Shown here piece after piece: positions 21,501 to 31,681 of a stretch of DNA of 64,000 nt; positions within the stretch are counted from its first letter, which is position 1, and each line of letters begins with the position of its first letter. A model generated the notes under the pieces. It had not been told where the DNA came from and searched no databases. It was given only the letters and a program-made list of their open reading frames with translations. The stretch is from Perognathus longimembris pacificus (taxonomy: Eukaryota; Chordata; Mammalia; Rodentia; Heteromyidae), in the NCBI RefSeq assembly GCF_023159225.1, contig NC_063166.1, positions 49,469,149 to 49,533,148 on the forward strand, in the 5' to 3' direction. The position numbers and the translations under genes were made by a program.

Positions 21501-22165
21501 CTGGGACAGAGAGAAAGACAGTAAGTAGCAAGTGATGGACAGAAAGTTGTCTGGTAGATGTATTAGAAGTCCACAAGGAAATATATTTTGAGTTCCTCAC
21601 ACAATGTGCATATAAACTTTTGTAACCAAACCCTTTCTTTGTGTGCTGTTTCTGAATTCCAAAGTTTAAAATTCAATGGGGTAAGTCATAGAAGGTAACA
21701 GGCAGAAGCCGGTAGGATCTGGAAAGTAGATTAGATAATAAAGGAGTGGTGATGATAGCCTGGGATATTAAATGTGCCCAAAGTAAGCTTTCTTGAATGC
21801 CAAGGCTGAGAGTGCTGGATCCAGGCCATTCCTTGACAAGGAGCTGCACATTCAAGTGCATGTGCTTCCTTTCAGGCCCACAAGGCCAGTGCCAAGTGCT
21901 TCCTTCACCATGTGGTTTCCTGATGAGCCTCAGCCATAGTTCTTTCATGGCTTTGTCAGCAGAAGAGCAGCCTCAGGCTTTTCCACAAGCTGGGCAAAGG
22001 TCAAATAGGCCTTTGCATTAGCAGACATACAAAACTTATGGTGGTGCTTCTTGCAGATTTCTACTTTACTTTGCTGGTGCTGCTTTGCCATTCATTTCCC
22101 TCTCAAATGTTTCAAACATAAGGTCTCCCTCAGTTTTGCATCGTTATCAGAAATACCTGGGATAA
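21501..22165. other. Unassigned non-coding DNA
   Basis: Opposed open frames at 21673-22021 carry no motif. No repeat recognised. Confidence 0.35.
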
Positions 22166-22169
22166 TCAA

Positions 22170-22229
22170 TTCATGAAGAGAAAAGGTTTGTTTTAAGCTC
22201 ACAACTTTGGAGCAATGGACCCATTGCTT
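22170..22229 (-). mobile_element. MaLR-like LTR, antisense, part 1
   Basis: 'gttttaagctcacaactttg' followed by 'gagcaatggacccattg' corresponds to the same LTR type seen at 45.17 kb (antisense). Split from part 2 by a SINE with a recognisable target-site duplication. Confidence 0.6.
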
Positions 22230-22488
22230 TGTTGTTGTTGGTGGTGGTAGTGGTGGTGGTGGTGGTGGTCATAGGGCTTGAAATTAGGGTCTGAGTGTTG
22301 TTCCTTAGTCTTTCTGCTCAAGGCTAGACCTCTAAGACTTTGAACCACAGCTCCACTTCCATTTGTAGATGGGTACTTGGAGATAAGAGTCTCATGGCCT
22401 TCCTTGTTCAGGCAGGCTTTGAACCACACTCTTCAGATCTCACACTCCTGAGTACCTAGGATTACAGAGGCAAGCCACCAGTGCCATG
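22230..22488 (-). mobile_element. B1-composite SINE, antisense
   Basis: Starts with a (GTT)(GTG)n-modified tail at 22230-22270, right half 'gggcttgaaattagggtctg', linker 'gagataagagtctcatggcc', B1 head 'gagtacctaggattacagag'. Target-site duplication gga(c/c-t)ccattgctt-like: 13 bp at 22217-22229 and 22489-22501 with two mismatches. Confidence 0.85.
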
Positions 22489-22690
22489 GGACTCATTACT
22501 TCTAGGTGTGCAATTGAGCAGATTTAAGAGTATGATAAGAGTGTGTGATAGAGCAAAGTCCTTTACTTCATGGTCAGGGAGCAAAAAAGAGAAAGGAAGG
22601 GGCTAGAGTCCCACTATTTCCTTCTAGAGATTATCCCCAATGACCCGAACACCTCTGTTAGGCACTGTCTCAAAGATTCCACCTTCTCCA
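22489..22690 (-). mobile_element. MaLR-like LTR, antisense, part 2
   Basis: Resumes with 'gatagagcaaagtcctttac', 'cttcatggtcagggagc' and 'attatccccaatgaccc', matching the antisense LTR type also seen at 45.17 kb. Confidence 0.6.
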
Positions 22691-22748
22691 GGTCTCAGCT
22701 TTCTGGGTAGCTATGATTGTAAGTATGAGTCTGCCAGTGCTTGACTTG
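22684..22748 (-). mobile_element. B1 head fragment
   Basis: 'ggtctcagctttctgggtag' then 'gagtctgccagtgcttgact' is the antisense B1 head; the remainder is missing. Confidence 0.5.
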
Positions 22749-22749
22749 G

Positions 22750-23225
22750 TCCTAGGCTGAGCATTGGTGCCCACCATACCTTATGCTGTTTGGGCTTCAG
22801 TTGAAAGATTACAACTCCTCACTTCAAGACTTTCAATCAAAAGCCTATTCTGGAAAGACTTCCTCAAATAAAATCAATACTGGGACAGCAGATCTTTCTC
22901 CTTCAGCCCTGATCTCTTTCAGCTCCTACACCAAAACATGTGATAACTTTGCATGGAACAGTAAGTGCCACTAAGCCTGACAGCCAGTTTCATAGCAGAT
23001 GTGAAAAGCAGACTTGTAAAAATTATATTTTATGGAGTATTTGTTCTCCCATTTAGACTATTCTTATGATCATTTCCTGTGACTGTAGATAGGACTATTT
23101 TGTAAATGTAATGTCATTTTGAAAAAATGCTAAACAGTGCAATAAAGCAATTTACATGAAAAAACAGTCTTCTTACTGAGAATGTCTTTTGCTTAAAAAC
23201 TATGACTGCAAAACAATGTTCTTAT
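22750..23225. other. Unassigned non-coding DNA
   Basis: AT-rich, no recognised family. Confidence 0.3.
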
Positions 23226-23239
23226 TTTCTTTTGTTATT

Positions 23240-23325
23240 GTTGTGCTGAGAATCAAACTCAGTGCCTCCCACAAGCTAGGCAAGACTTCTACCACAAAGC
23301 TGCATTCCTGTACTTCAAAGTATCA
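23240..23325 (-). mobile_element. ID-like SINE monomer, antisense
   Basis: 'tgctgagaatcaaactcagt' (B-box side) and 'caagctaggcaagacttcta' (A-box side) are the antisense ID landmarks. Diverged. Confidence 0.7.
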
Positions 23326-23351
23326 TTCTTTGTGATTACAAAATGCAAGTT

Positions 23352-23592
23352 AAAGGTAGGTGTCAGTGTCCCATGCTTGTAGCCCTAGTTACACAAAAGG
23401 TTGAGATCTGAGGTTTGTAGTTCAAAGCTAGCCCAGGCAGAAAAGTCCATGGGACACTTGTCTACAATCAAGCACGGAAAGCCAGAAGTAGAGCTGTGAT
23501 TCAAGCTGTAGAGCACTAGCCTTGATCACAAAGGCTCAGCCACAGTGCCCAGGCCCAGAGTACAAGCTTCAGGACTGCAAAACAAAACAAAA
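23352..23592 (+). mobile_element. B1-composite SINE
   Basis: Head 'cccatgcttgtagccctagt', linker 'cagaaaagtccatgggacac', right half 'gtgattcaagctgtagagca' and 'aggcccagagtacaagcttc', then an A-rich tail. Same architecture as the copies at 13.17 and 40.38 kb. Confidence 0.85.
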
Positions 23593-23599
23593 TGATAGA

Positions 23600-23860
23600 G
23601 GTGTTATAGAGGCTGGACTTTTCTCTTTGTCTTAAATTCTCTTTGAATTAAGTGTAGGACAGAGAGATTCCAGGAACATGTTTATATGTGAGCACATGGA
23701 TTTCCTTAGCACTCTTTCCTGTGTGGGGATCTGACTTGGGAAGCCATCTGGACCTCTGGGGAGACTGACAGGGGCAATGGCATGCATTCCAGAAGCAAGC
23801 CTGGGCTCCTTGATTTCAATGGTGGAGTTTTGGTGTGCACAACCAGGTGATGCTCTTTCT
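23600..23860. other. Unassigned non-coding DNA
   Basis: Short gap with nothing recognised. Confidence 0.3.
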
Positions 23861-23986
23861 GTCTATTCTTCTTTTCTTTTCTTTTCTTTCCTTTTCTTTC
23901 TCTCTCTTTCTTCCTTCCTTCCTTCCTTCCTTCCTTCCTTCCTTCCTTCCTTCCTTCCTTCTTTCCTCCCTTCCTTCTTTCCTTCT
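23861..23986. repeat. (CTTT)n/(CTTC)n pyrimidine tract
   Basis: Plus-strand pyrimidine tract, TTTTC-type first, then regular CTTC to about 23986. The 202-residue minus-strand frame spanning this and the next purine tract is low complexity. Confidence 0.95.
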
Positions 23987-24084
23987 GAAAAAAAGTGGTC
24001 CCTAAATTTAAAAGCATTCTTGTCATTCTCTGAGGCTGGCAGTTTTCGATCCAGTTATGGTAGGGCAATGAAGTAGAAGTTCTC

Positions 24085-24296
24085 ACTTCATAGGAGGAGG
24101 AAAGAAAGAAAGACACATGCCTGATTTCTAAAGGAGTTCCAGAGATAGGATAAGAGGAGGAGGGAGGGAAAGAGAGAGAGAGCAGGGGGAGAGAAAGAGA
24201 AAGAGAGAGAGAGAGAAAGAGAGAGAGAGACTCAGACAGAAAGACAGAGGAGAGACAGAAAGAAAGTGACAAGACAGAGTAAAGAAGAGAAGAAAG
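24085..24296. repeat. (GA)n/(GAAA)n purine tract
   Basis: Purine-rich plus strand with GA, GAAA and GACAGA units. It runs directly into the start of an L1 3' fragment at 24297. Confidence 0.9.
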
Positions 24297-24975
24297 AATG
24301 TGGTACATATACACAATGGAATATTATGCCTCTATCAGAAAGAATGACATTGCCCCATTTGTAAGGAAATGGAAGGACTTGGAAAAAATTATACTAAGTG
24401 AAGTGAGCCAGACCCAAAGAAACATGGACTCTATGGTCTCCCTTCTTGGGAATAATTAGTACAGGTTTAGGCAAGTCACAGCAGTGGATCACAAGAGCCC
24501 AATAGCCATACCCTTATGAACACATAAGATGATGCTAAGTGAAATGAACTCCATGTTATGGAAACGATTGTTATATCACAGTTGTAACTACTTTCAACGT
24601 CCCATGTGTATCTGTAGCTTCTATTATTGATGATGTTCTTGTATCACCTTCCTGTGGTTGTACCTACACTATCTCTGTAATCTTATCTGAGTATATTGGA
24701 AACCATGTATACTGGTATTAGAAGTAGGAAATTGAAAGGGAATACCAAAATTGAGAGACACAGGGTAAAAAAAGAAAAACAACTACAAAAGCAATACTTG
24801 CAAAACTGTTTGGTGTAAGTGAACTGAACACCTCATGGGGGGAAAGGGAAAGGGGGAGGAGGGGGGGTATGAAGGACGAGGTAACAAACAGTACAAGTAA
24901 TGTATCCAATGCCTAACATATGAAACTGTAACCTCTCTGTACATCAGTTTGATGATAAAAAATTGCAAAAAAAAA
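24297..24975 (+). mobile_element. L1 3' end, lineage A (longest copy)
   Basis: Opens with the L1 phrase 'atgtggtacatatacacaat', then 'gtaaggaaatggaaggactt' and 'aagtgaagtgagccagaccc', the usual end of L1 ORF2 and start of the 3' UTR. About 550 bp of 3' UTR follow, with a G-rich purine tract at 24836-24885 and 'gtaacctctctgtacatcag' before an A-rich tail. This copy ties the other lineage-A fragments to L1. ORF2 is not open. Confidence 0.85.
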
Positions 24976-25029
24976 AAAGAAAGAAATATTCAGAGGAAAA
25001 AAAAAGAAGAGAAGAAAGGAAAGAGGTGT

Positions 25030-25425
25030 GTGTGGGTAGACAGTAAAAGAGACAAAGAGGGACAGAGTGAAAGCCAATATAAAGCAAATGATGGACAGAA
25101 AAATCAGCTAAGAGGTGTGTCAAAGGCCCACACAGGACACCTGTATCAGGTCTGATCAATCTTCCTGCTGTACCCACACCTACCTTTGGGAAGGAAGAGG
25201 AAAGGGAGAGGGGGAAATCCATGGTTAAGATTAACCTTGCCATATGGCATTTCTCAAAGTATCACTGTTATATAGGGGTAAATCCTCACCTCTAAACCAA
25301 ATATCCTGGGGCACAATTCTGAAGCTGGTATTAATAAGGCCTAATGATAACTTTGATGCTAAGTTTAAGAGCTATTGGCTTAACCAAAAAGAGGTAGAAT
25401 TCATCCAGAAGTGGTGATGTTCCAT
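25030..25425. other. Unassigned non-coding DNA
   Basis: Purine-rich at the start, otherwise unremarkable. Confidence 0.3.
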
Positions 25426-25429
25426 TACA

Positions 25430-25795
25430 AGAAGATGACTTTGTATGCAAACATTCACAAATGTATTAACTAAAGTATGATATATGCAGGGAGGATTCCA
25501 GGGTTGTAACTCCTTTGAACAACTAACTTACAGTTTAATAAAATGAATACCAGGAAGTGGAAAGGTGTCGTGGGAGGGGGTAGGGGGAAGGGCAGATGTA
25601 GTCATCATACTACAGTATACATATGTAAAAATGGAGCTAGGTAAATTGAGGAGATGAATGGAGTTGGGGAAGATGGGTAGAATGAAAAAAGAGTGACACT
25701 GATCAAGATGCATTATACTCACAAACTGACATGTTGCATTGAAATCCCTTTGTACAACTACTTAAGGATAATATATAAACAAGCAAACAAACAAA
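25430..25795 (+). mobile_element. L1-type 3' UTR, lineage B
   Basis: Terminal block 'actgatcaagatgcattata', then 'atccctttgtacaactac' and an A-rich tail recurs at 37.8, 45.1 and 51.4 kb. Upstream 'gtatgatatatgcaggga' and a G-rich stretch (25552-25590) are shared with the copy at 44.77 kb. Assigned to L1 from its 3' UTR-like architecture; no ORF2 is present. Confidence 0.6.
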
Positions 25796-25799
25796 TACA

Positions 25800-26615
25800 T
25801 AAGGTGGGAGATGTTCTTGGATAGGTCAGGTTAATTTTATCCCTATTACCTTCCATGAAAATGGGCTTCACAGTGAGTTAACAAGATGCCCAGCATATAA
25901 GCAGAATGTGTAAACTCTGTCCTGCTCTCCTTTCTAAGACACTGGAGGGCACTTCTGAAGATCTCTGGGTGACAGAAGGTTCTATTAGTGGCTGATGCCG
26001 CTGCCTGAGAATTGTGGCTAGCAGAGTTCCTATTGCTGCCCCTATGGGTCCAAGATGTTAGCTGGCTAGGCTCCCCTCAAATCTTGCAGCACCCTCCAAT
26101 GTCTGAGCACAGCCAAAATTCAGATAGGAAAAGGCTGGGAAACAGCAGAGTGGAAGGGTGTGGAAGTCTGTGTAGGCTCTGGGCCGATGGCTTTGTCTCC
26201 CACACTCTATTTCACCATCCTCCTAGGGGATCCGTGAAGAGTCCATTAAAACTTGTTGAAGTTACCACCTACAAGGAAAGCAAGTTTTTTTTTTCTGAGT
26301 TTGTATTTAAAATTTCCCAAATTGTTGTTATAATTCAGAAAGACCTTGAGAAGAAAAGTGCCATTTTCAAAAATGTGATATTGTTGACAGTTTGGCAGGC
26401 CCTGGATACAATCTTAGGCAGCTCAGCTCAGCAGCAGCCTGGGAAGCTGATCTTAACACTACTGTCCCCTGCCCCGTGAAGTGCCTCCCTCATCCTCAGA
26501 TGTTGACCGGTGCCCAGTATTCATCCAAAGCACTTTGCCATGCAGTGCATTGACAAGTATATCACTAATGTAAACCTTTATGGGTTTGGGTAGGTGTCTT
26601 TTTTTAATTTTCAGT
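25800..26615. other. Unassigned non-coding DNA with one long chance frame
   Basis: Holds a 155-codon forward frame at 26012-26479. No signal peptide, domain, repeat or splice site supports it, and composition drifts to an AT-rich stretch in the middle. I do not call it a gene. Confidence 0.4.
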
Positions 26616-26619
26616 TCTG

Positions 26620-26692
26620 AAATTCAATCTCAGGGCTTTATGCACACTATATCAAGGTTTCACCACTGAGTCATGCCCCTAGCCCTGTTGAT
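26620..26692 (-). mobile_element. ID-like SINE fragment, antisense
   Basis: 'gaaattcaatctcagggctt' and 'ccactgagtcatgcccctag' correspond to an antisense ID monomer. Confidence 0.65.
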
Positions 26693-27840
26693 GTCTTCTA
26701 ATACCACATCCTTTACTTCAAAGTGACACAAAAACTATGACACAGAACACGGTAGTGTTGATATTTTAATACAAAGCCTACAAATACACAAACACCAGCT
26801 TTTGAACTTTTCATTAAAGTTAACTGATTGGAGATGCTCACCAAGTGATATTCCTTTGCACTTTCCCTTCAGAGTTCCCTGCTAGATCAGGTGCAGCCCC
26901 CTGCTGTGGACTCATCATAAAATCCACCCTCACACTAACTTCCACTTCTCTTAGTTCTACTTGCCCTATTCCCTAATAGGTCAGCCATCTCCCACATATT
27001 CTCCCCTTAGGTGCTGCTTCTGGATCTGCCAATTTGAGCTCTATTCAATAGAGCTGATGAACCCAAGATGGCCTGGAACTTTTCATTTCCTGGGATTTTG
27101 CTCTTAGAACTTCAATAGAATTAGTTAGCTGGGCTGTGTAGTAGTGAGAACTGCACTTAATCTCTGTGTCCTTGCTATGAGATTTCATGTATCCTGCAAT
27201 AACCCCTTTGCTCAGCTGTCTGAATGAGTGTGCTCCTTGCACTTAAGGCTGAGTGAGCCACCTGAAAACATCTGCATGAGGACTTTTTCTGTTTGGAACA
27301 TGTGTTATTCAGATGCTCTTAATCCTCTGTCCCATGTTTGGTTCATCTCCAGCCCTGCAGGAAGCTCCCATGCATACTGATATCTTCATATCCCCAATGC
27401 TTGCCTGTCTTGGAGCCTTTGACATGCCTTTGTCCAGTGCCTGAGCACAGAGCCCGCCTGGAAGCAGGGGACTGGGAACTCCTAGGAGTCACCCTTGGCT
27501 GATATGGAATGGAAGTCAATGGTAAATATTCCCATCTCTTTGTTCTCAGTGGGGAAATTCAGAGGAGATCTTGAGATGATGGTACATAGTTATCAGTGAT
27601 AATGTGTCTCCCCACTTCCATTTCTCTTTGTTCCAGTGTTCTCTCTGATCATCTATGAACTAAACCATCTGAGGCTAAGCTACCTCCCACCTAATCTTCT
27701 TCTAGGTCTCCTGGCAGGTGTTATTCCAGGGATATTGGCATGTAGGAAGGAGTTGATGAGACCTAAGATATTTTTCTCCAATAGCATTACATTTAAATAA
27801 GCATCAAATGCCTTTTTAATCAGAGTGTAGTTGAAACCTT
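26693..27840. other. Unassigned non-coding DNA
   Basis: No repeat or exon recognised. Confidence 0.35.
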
Positions 27841-27844
27841 TAAA

Positions 27845-27965
27845 ATGTGGATGTATACACCTATCATCCTGGAACTCAGAAAGCTGAGGCAGGAGGGCTG
27901 TGAATTCCAGCTGGGTTATGTAGAGAGATCCTGCTCAAAAATACCAAAACTGAACAATAAACCCC
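27845..27965 (+). mobile_element. B1 SINE monomer
   Basis: 'tggatgtatacacctatcat', 'agctgaggcaggagggctgt' and 'tagagagatcctgctcaaaa' are the B1 head, middle and end. Diverged; A-rich sequence follows. Confidence 0.75.
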
Positions 27966-28025
27966 ACAAGACACCTATAAACACCATTATCATGGGGATT
28001 TTTTGTTTAAAAAAGAAAAGGAAGG

Positions 28026-28234
28026 GGGCTGGGGATATGGCCTAGTGGCAAGAGTGCTTGCCTCGTATACATGAGGCCCTGGGTGCGATTCCCCAGCACC
28101 ACATATACAGAAAATGGCCAGAAGTGGCGCTGTGGCTCAAGTGGCAGAGTGCTAGCCTTGAGCAAGAAGAAGCCAGGGACAGTGCTCAGGCCCTGAGTCC
28201 AAGGCCCAGGACTGGCCAAAAAAAAAAAAAAAAG
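28026..28234 (+). mobile_element. IDL-Geo SINE, full length
   Basis: ID-like half from 'ggctggggatatgg' with an intact A box (tggcctagtgg, 28038-28048) and a B box with one mismatch ('ggtgcgattcc'), then the right half 'ggccagaagtggcgctgtgg' to 'aggactggcc' and a 16-A tail. Inserted in an A-rich site, so the target-site duplication is hard to delimit ('aaaaggaag'). Confidence 0.95.
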
Positions 28235-28490
28235 GAAGAATTAAAACTATTAATTGTACAACAGTCATTAAGAATGATTCCAACCCATGAGAGAAAGTCT
28301 TGCCAGAATTCAACTTAAAAGAGACAAAGGCAAACTCTCAAAAGATTTGTGTTTTTTTTTTCCTGAAGAAGGACAGAGGTTTATAAACTTAAGTTTAATA
28401 TATTTTCAATATTAATTTCTATGGCTTTTAAGGAAACCTGTTACAGGTACTATTCATTGCCTTCTTAGCTTTAGTAGGGAAGGGTTTTCT
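28235..28490. other. Unassigned non-coding DNA
   Basis: Short gap, nothing recognised. Confidence 0.3.
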
Positions 28491-28494
28491 ATCT

Positions 28495-28732
28495 CATTTT
28501 ATTTTGTTGATGATATGGCTTGAACTGTGGGCTTGGGTGCTGTCCCTAAGTTTTGTTGTTTTTTGTTTGTTTGTTACTAAATCCATAGCTCCACTTTCAG
28601 CCTTTTGTAGTTAACTGGAGATAAGAGTCTTACATACTTTCTTGCCCCCGCTGGCTTTGAACTGTGATCCTCAGATCTCAGCCTCGTGAGTAGCCAGGAT
28701 CACAGGGGTGAGCTACTGGCACCTGGCTTAAA
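28495..28732 (-). mobile_element. B1-composite SINE, antisense
   Basis: Right half 'atggcttgaactgtgggctt', a TTTG-rich replacement at 28548-28575, linker 'ggagataagagtcttacata', B1 head 'cagcctcgtgagtagccagg' and 'ctactggcacctggct'. Confidence 0.85.
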
Positions 28733-28960
28733 CTTGCATTTTGTAATCACACAGATTGGCCTGGTTGAGGAGGAGGTATTTTTTGTCTGTTTTTGTTTTT
28801 AGAGGTCCTTCACCATATAACAATGGGGAGAAAAAGACCAAATCACTGAACCAGGTTAGTCTTGCCCCTTCCCTCTCATATCCCTGGGTTCTCACATGCC
28901 CACACTGCTCTCACCCCCTACTTGATTCACCATCACTTTTATGATTACAAGGCAGTCCAC
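28733..28960. other. Unassigned non-coding DNA
   Basis: Short gap; a 62-residue frame without features. Confidence 0.3.
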
Positions 28961-28964
28961 CAAT

Positions 28965-29310
28965 GAATCATTCAAGCTTCTACAGAGAAATAGAACCAAT
29001 AGGACCTATCCAGATATAGCCAATGAGATTTATTATGGGATTGGACTGCACATTTATGGAAGCTGAAAAGCCCCACAGCCTACATTTTGTAAGTTGGAGG
29101 ATGAGGAAAGTTGGTGCTATAATTCATTCTGATGGTAGTGTATGCAGGAAAGAAGCAACGTAGGTTTAAGTCTGACAATCCTCTATCCCCAGAATCAGGC
29201 CCTTTGATATTCAAGAGTAGGAGAAAACAAATGGCTCAGCTCAAGAGAGGAGAGTAAAGTCATCCTTCTTCCACCATTTTTCCCTTTTCTGGTCTGTAGA
29301 GGATTTTCCT
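28965..29310 (-). mobile_element. ERVL-type LTR, MLT2-like, antisense
   Basis: 'ctacagagaaatagaacca' and 'ataggacctatcc' then 'gagatttattatgggattgg' are antisense MLT2 landmarks; 'tagtgtatgcaggaaagaag' and 'cagctcaagagagg' follow in the expected order. Confidence 0.65.
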
Positions 29311-29319
29311 ATTTCTGGG

Positions 29320-29535
29320 GTGAATTACATTAGGATTTTATAGGTTCCTTTTGATAGTATGACATTTTCCTAATACTCATTCTGCCAACACATGTTCTGG
29401 TGTCATCTTCCGTTTTTTTCTTTCAGGTTTTGTACTTTCATTGTAGAGGTTTTTCACATTTTTAGTTAAGCATATATCTAAGTATTTAAGTTTGGTGGGG
29501 GTATTGTGAATATAATTGTTTTCCTGAATTTAGGT
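29320..29535 (-). mobile_element. L1 ORF2-region fragment, antisense
   Basis: 'ttttgtactttcattgtaga', 'tttttagttaagcatatatc' and 'aagtatttaagtttggtggg' resemble the antisense of the L1 ORF2 coding region. Heavily decayed, no open frame. Confidence 0.65.
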
Positions 29536-29559
29536 GTTTTTTACCTGTGTGTCTCCAGA

Positions 29560-29795
29560 TCAGGGAATCACAGCCTGGGTGTTATTGATAGTTTAGACCA
29601 AATAATCATGTTTGGTAGGCAGCTGTCTTGCTATAATAAGATGCTCACCAATCTCCTTCTCTAATGTTTACATAAGGGATGCCAGTGGTATCCTACCCCT
29701 TTTGAGTGGGACATCCAGAAAATGTCTCTAAACATTGTCAAATGTCTATTGGGGGGAAAAAATTTTGTCCCTTAAAATCCACTATTCTAGAGTCT
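29560..29795 (-). mobile_element. hAT-Charlie DNA transposon, MER20-like
   Basis: 'gaatcacagcctgggtgtta', 'agaaaatgtctctaaacatt' and 'gtcaaatgtctattgggggg' follow MER20 order as I remember it. Non-autonomous and old. Terminal inverted repeats are too decayed to read. Confidence 0.65.
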
Positions 29796-30435
29796 AGATC
29801 TGACTGACTATTGAATATTTAGCTTATTTGACTTGTGCACACAGCCAAACTTCCTTGGGGTCTTAGGCTACAAAGGTGTATGTATTATATCGACCATTAC
29901 CCTGTAGTAAAGACAGGATGAAAATGGCAGTGCCTCCCGGCCTCCAGCTGACCTGGATTCAGTAGCCCTAGGGCCTCTTCAGTTAGAAATACTCCTCTCT
30001 TGTCTAACACAATCTCTTTGTGAGTGATTAAAATCATCTTCCTTTATTACTAGGCTATAAAGAACAAATGAGAACTATCTGAATTCAACATCTAGTTTAA
30101 ATGCTGATGACCTTCGGAGACCAGATAATTTATTTTTACCCAAGAATTGATTATCTTGTGGGGGGTTTTTAAATGAAGGAGATTGATGGAAGGAAATTGC
30201 TAACATATCCCTAATGCTACTTCCCATCTATTTCTCTCCATGTCATCCACCAGCCATGGTCTTCACAGCATTTCATTACTTTCCCACCATCCATTGACGC
30301 TTCAGTTGTTCTAAGCCTGACTTCCCAGGATGCTACCTCAATGTACTGAGCTGTGTGCTTTTCTAGAAGAGTTGTGGTCCCAATATGCTTGCCACTTATC
30401 ACAGGTGCTATTTAATTGGATAAAATAATGGTTAA
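29796..30435. other. Unassigned non-coding DNA
   Basis: No repeat or exon recognised. Confidence 0.35.
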
Positions 30436-30439
30436 ATGA

Positions 30440-30525
30440 AATTAAAATAAGAAATGTACTCACTGTCTTATGTATGAAACTGTAACCCCTCTCTGTACAT
30501 CACTTTAACAATAATGAAATGAAAA
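30440..30525 (+). mobile_element. L1 3' terminus, lineage A fragment
   Basis: 'aagaaatgtactcactgtct' and 'gaaactgtaacccctctctg' plus an A-rich tail; only the last ~85 bp of the lineage-A 3' UTR. Confidence 0.75.
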
Positions 30526-30529
30526 AACT

Positions 30530-31324
30530 AGAATTTTTCTTGTCTTTTTTTTTTCATTTTCTTTATGCATTGGGCCTGAGAAGTTACACTAATCTAGAAT
30601 TTTGCTCATTTTCTATACGTTTCCAAATAAAACATAGTTTTCTTTGGCTGCAGACATCAGGTGCTTGGTATTCACACGTGACTGGACAGCACAAAAACAT
30701 CTCCATTCACTCCATCCAAGAAGACCTCTTGGGCAAGTCTGAAAGCTTCATCGGCATAGGTTTGGCTATATTTGTTTTATTAAGCTACATTTTGTCATGC
30801 ACCTGTTATTTTTAACTTCTCTTCCTCCCACTTGTACATCACTCAATACTAGGTTATTCTTGGAGTTTTGACTCATCCGGTTCAGTTCTATGGCATAATT
30901 GTTAAATCCAACCCAATAAGTAGAGGAAGGGAGGCAATGAGCTGAGCTTATACATGTTACTCACTGAGTAGCAAGGTGCCCTTCCTAAACAATAAAAGAG
31001 GATACTGAGGTGCTGGCATCTCCTCAGCCCTGTGGGCAGTGTCCTTGGTGGATCCCTGGAGGAGTCTGTGAGATGCCATCTAACAACCCTCATGGTGTTT
31101 GGAATGCTGTCTATTTCCATTGATGTCAGGTGCCCCTTGATTGCATGGTTCAAAGTAACCATGGCCTGTTCCTCAGTTTCCAAGACTGCTACAGGCTTGC
31201 CTGGTACTGGGGTTTGTGATGTGAAGGGAAGTTCATCCACAGAAACATTTCTTTCTGAAGTGAAGTGTCTGCCTCCCCATCTGCTCCAAGGTGAAAAAAA
31301 ATTAATTATCATTCAGACCCCAGT
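30530..31324. other. Unassigned non-coding DNA with an unexplained minus-strand frame
   Basis: A 136-codon minus-strand frame at 30902-31312 is overlapped by a 126-codon plus-strand frame at 31032-31412. The minus frame is not low complexity, but I recognise no family, and no splice sites or promoter can be defended. Left as unassigned. Confidence 0.4.
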
Positions 31325-31442
31325 GCAAGTCTCTTCTATTCTCAGCAACCTTCTTTCCTATCTGTTAAGGGGACTAAATTGCTCTCAGAAGGCAGTTGTG
31401 GGAATTGGTTAGATGAGGATATTTCCAGCAGAGTTTGGCTCT
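31325..31442 (+). repeat. MIR-like ancient SINE (tentative)
   Basis: 'tatctgttaaggggactaaa' followed by 'ttgtgggaattggttagatg' resembles the 3' half of an old MIR element. Divergence is too high for a firm call by eye. Confidence 0.4.
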
Positions 31443-31469
31443 AAATCAGTGTTCAAGAAAGGTGCTGGG

Positions 31470-31681
31470 GGGCTGGGCTGGGGATATAGCCTAGTGGCAA
31501 GAGTGCCTGCCTCGGATACATGAGGCCCTAGGTTCGATTCCCCAGCACCACATATACAGAAAACGGCCAGAAGCGGCGCTGTGGTTCAAGTGGCAGAGTG
31601 CTAGCCTTGAGCGGGAAGAAGCCAGGGACAGTGCTCAGGCCCTGAGTCCAAGGCTCAGGACTGGCCAAAAAAAAAAAAAAA
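31470..31681 (+). mobile_element. IDL-Geo SINE, young, nested
   Basis: Complete dimer: ID-like half with perfect Pol III boxes, right half from 'aaacggccagaagcggcgct' to 'aggactggcc', then an A-tail of about 19. It interrupts an older IDL-Geo near its 5' end; target-site duplication aaaggtgctggg at 31458-31469 and 31682-31693 is perfect. Confidence 0.97.
31487..31541 (+). promoter_or_regulatory. Internal Pol III promoter (A and B boxes) of IDL-Geo
   Basis: A box tagcctagtgg at 31487-31497 fits TRGYNNARNGG with no mismatch. B box ggttcgattcc at 31531-31541 is a perfect tRNA-type B box. Spacing is tRNA-like. This is the best preserved Pol III promoter found in the window; activity is an inference. 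Confidence 0.85.

Noticed and set aside
23706..24316. 202-codon minus-strand frame
   Set aside because: Most of it is a translation of pyrimidine and purine microsatellites (Ser/Leu and Lys/Glu/Arg-rich); the rest has no domain.
26012..26479. 155-codon forward frame
   Set aside because: No recognisable domain, signal or splice site, and base composition shifts inside the frame. Most likely a chance frame.
28038..28092. tRNA gene call from A and B boxes
   Set aside because: The boxes belong to the tRNA-derived half of a SINE; no full cloverleaf with acceptor stem is present.
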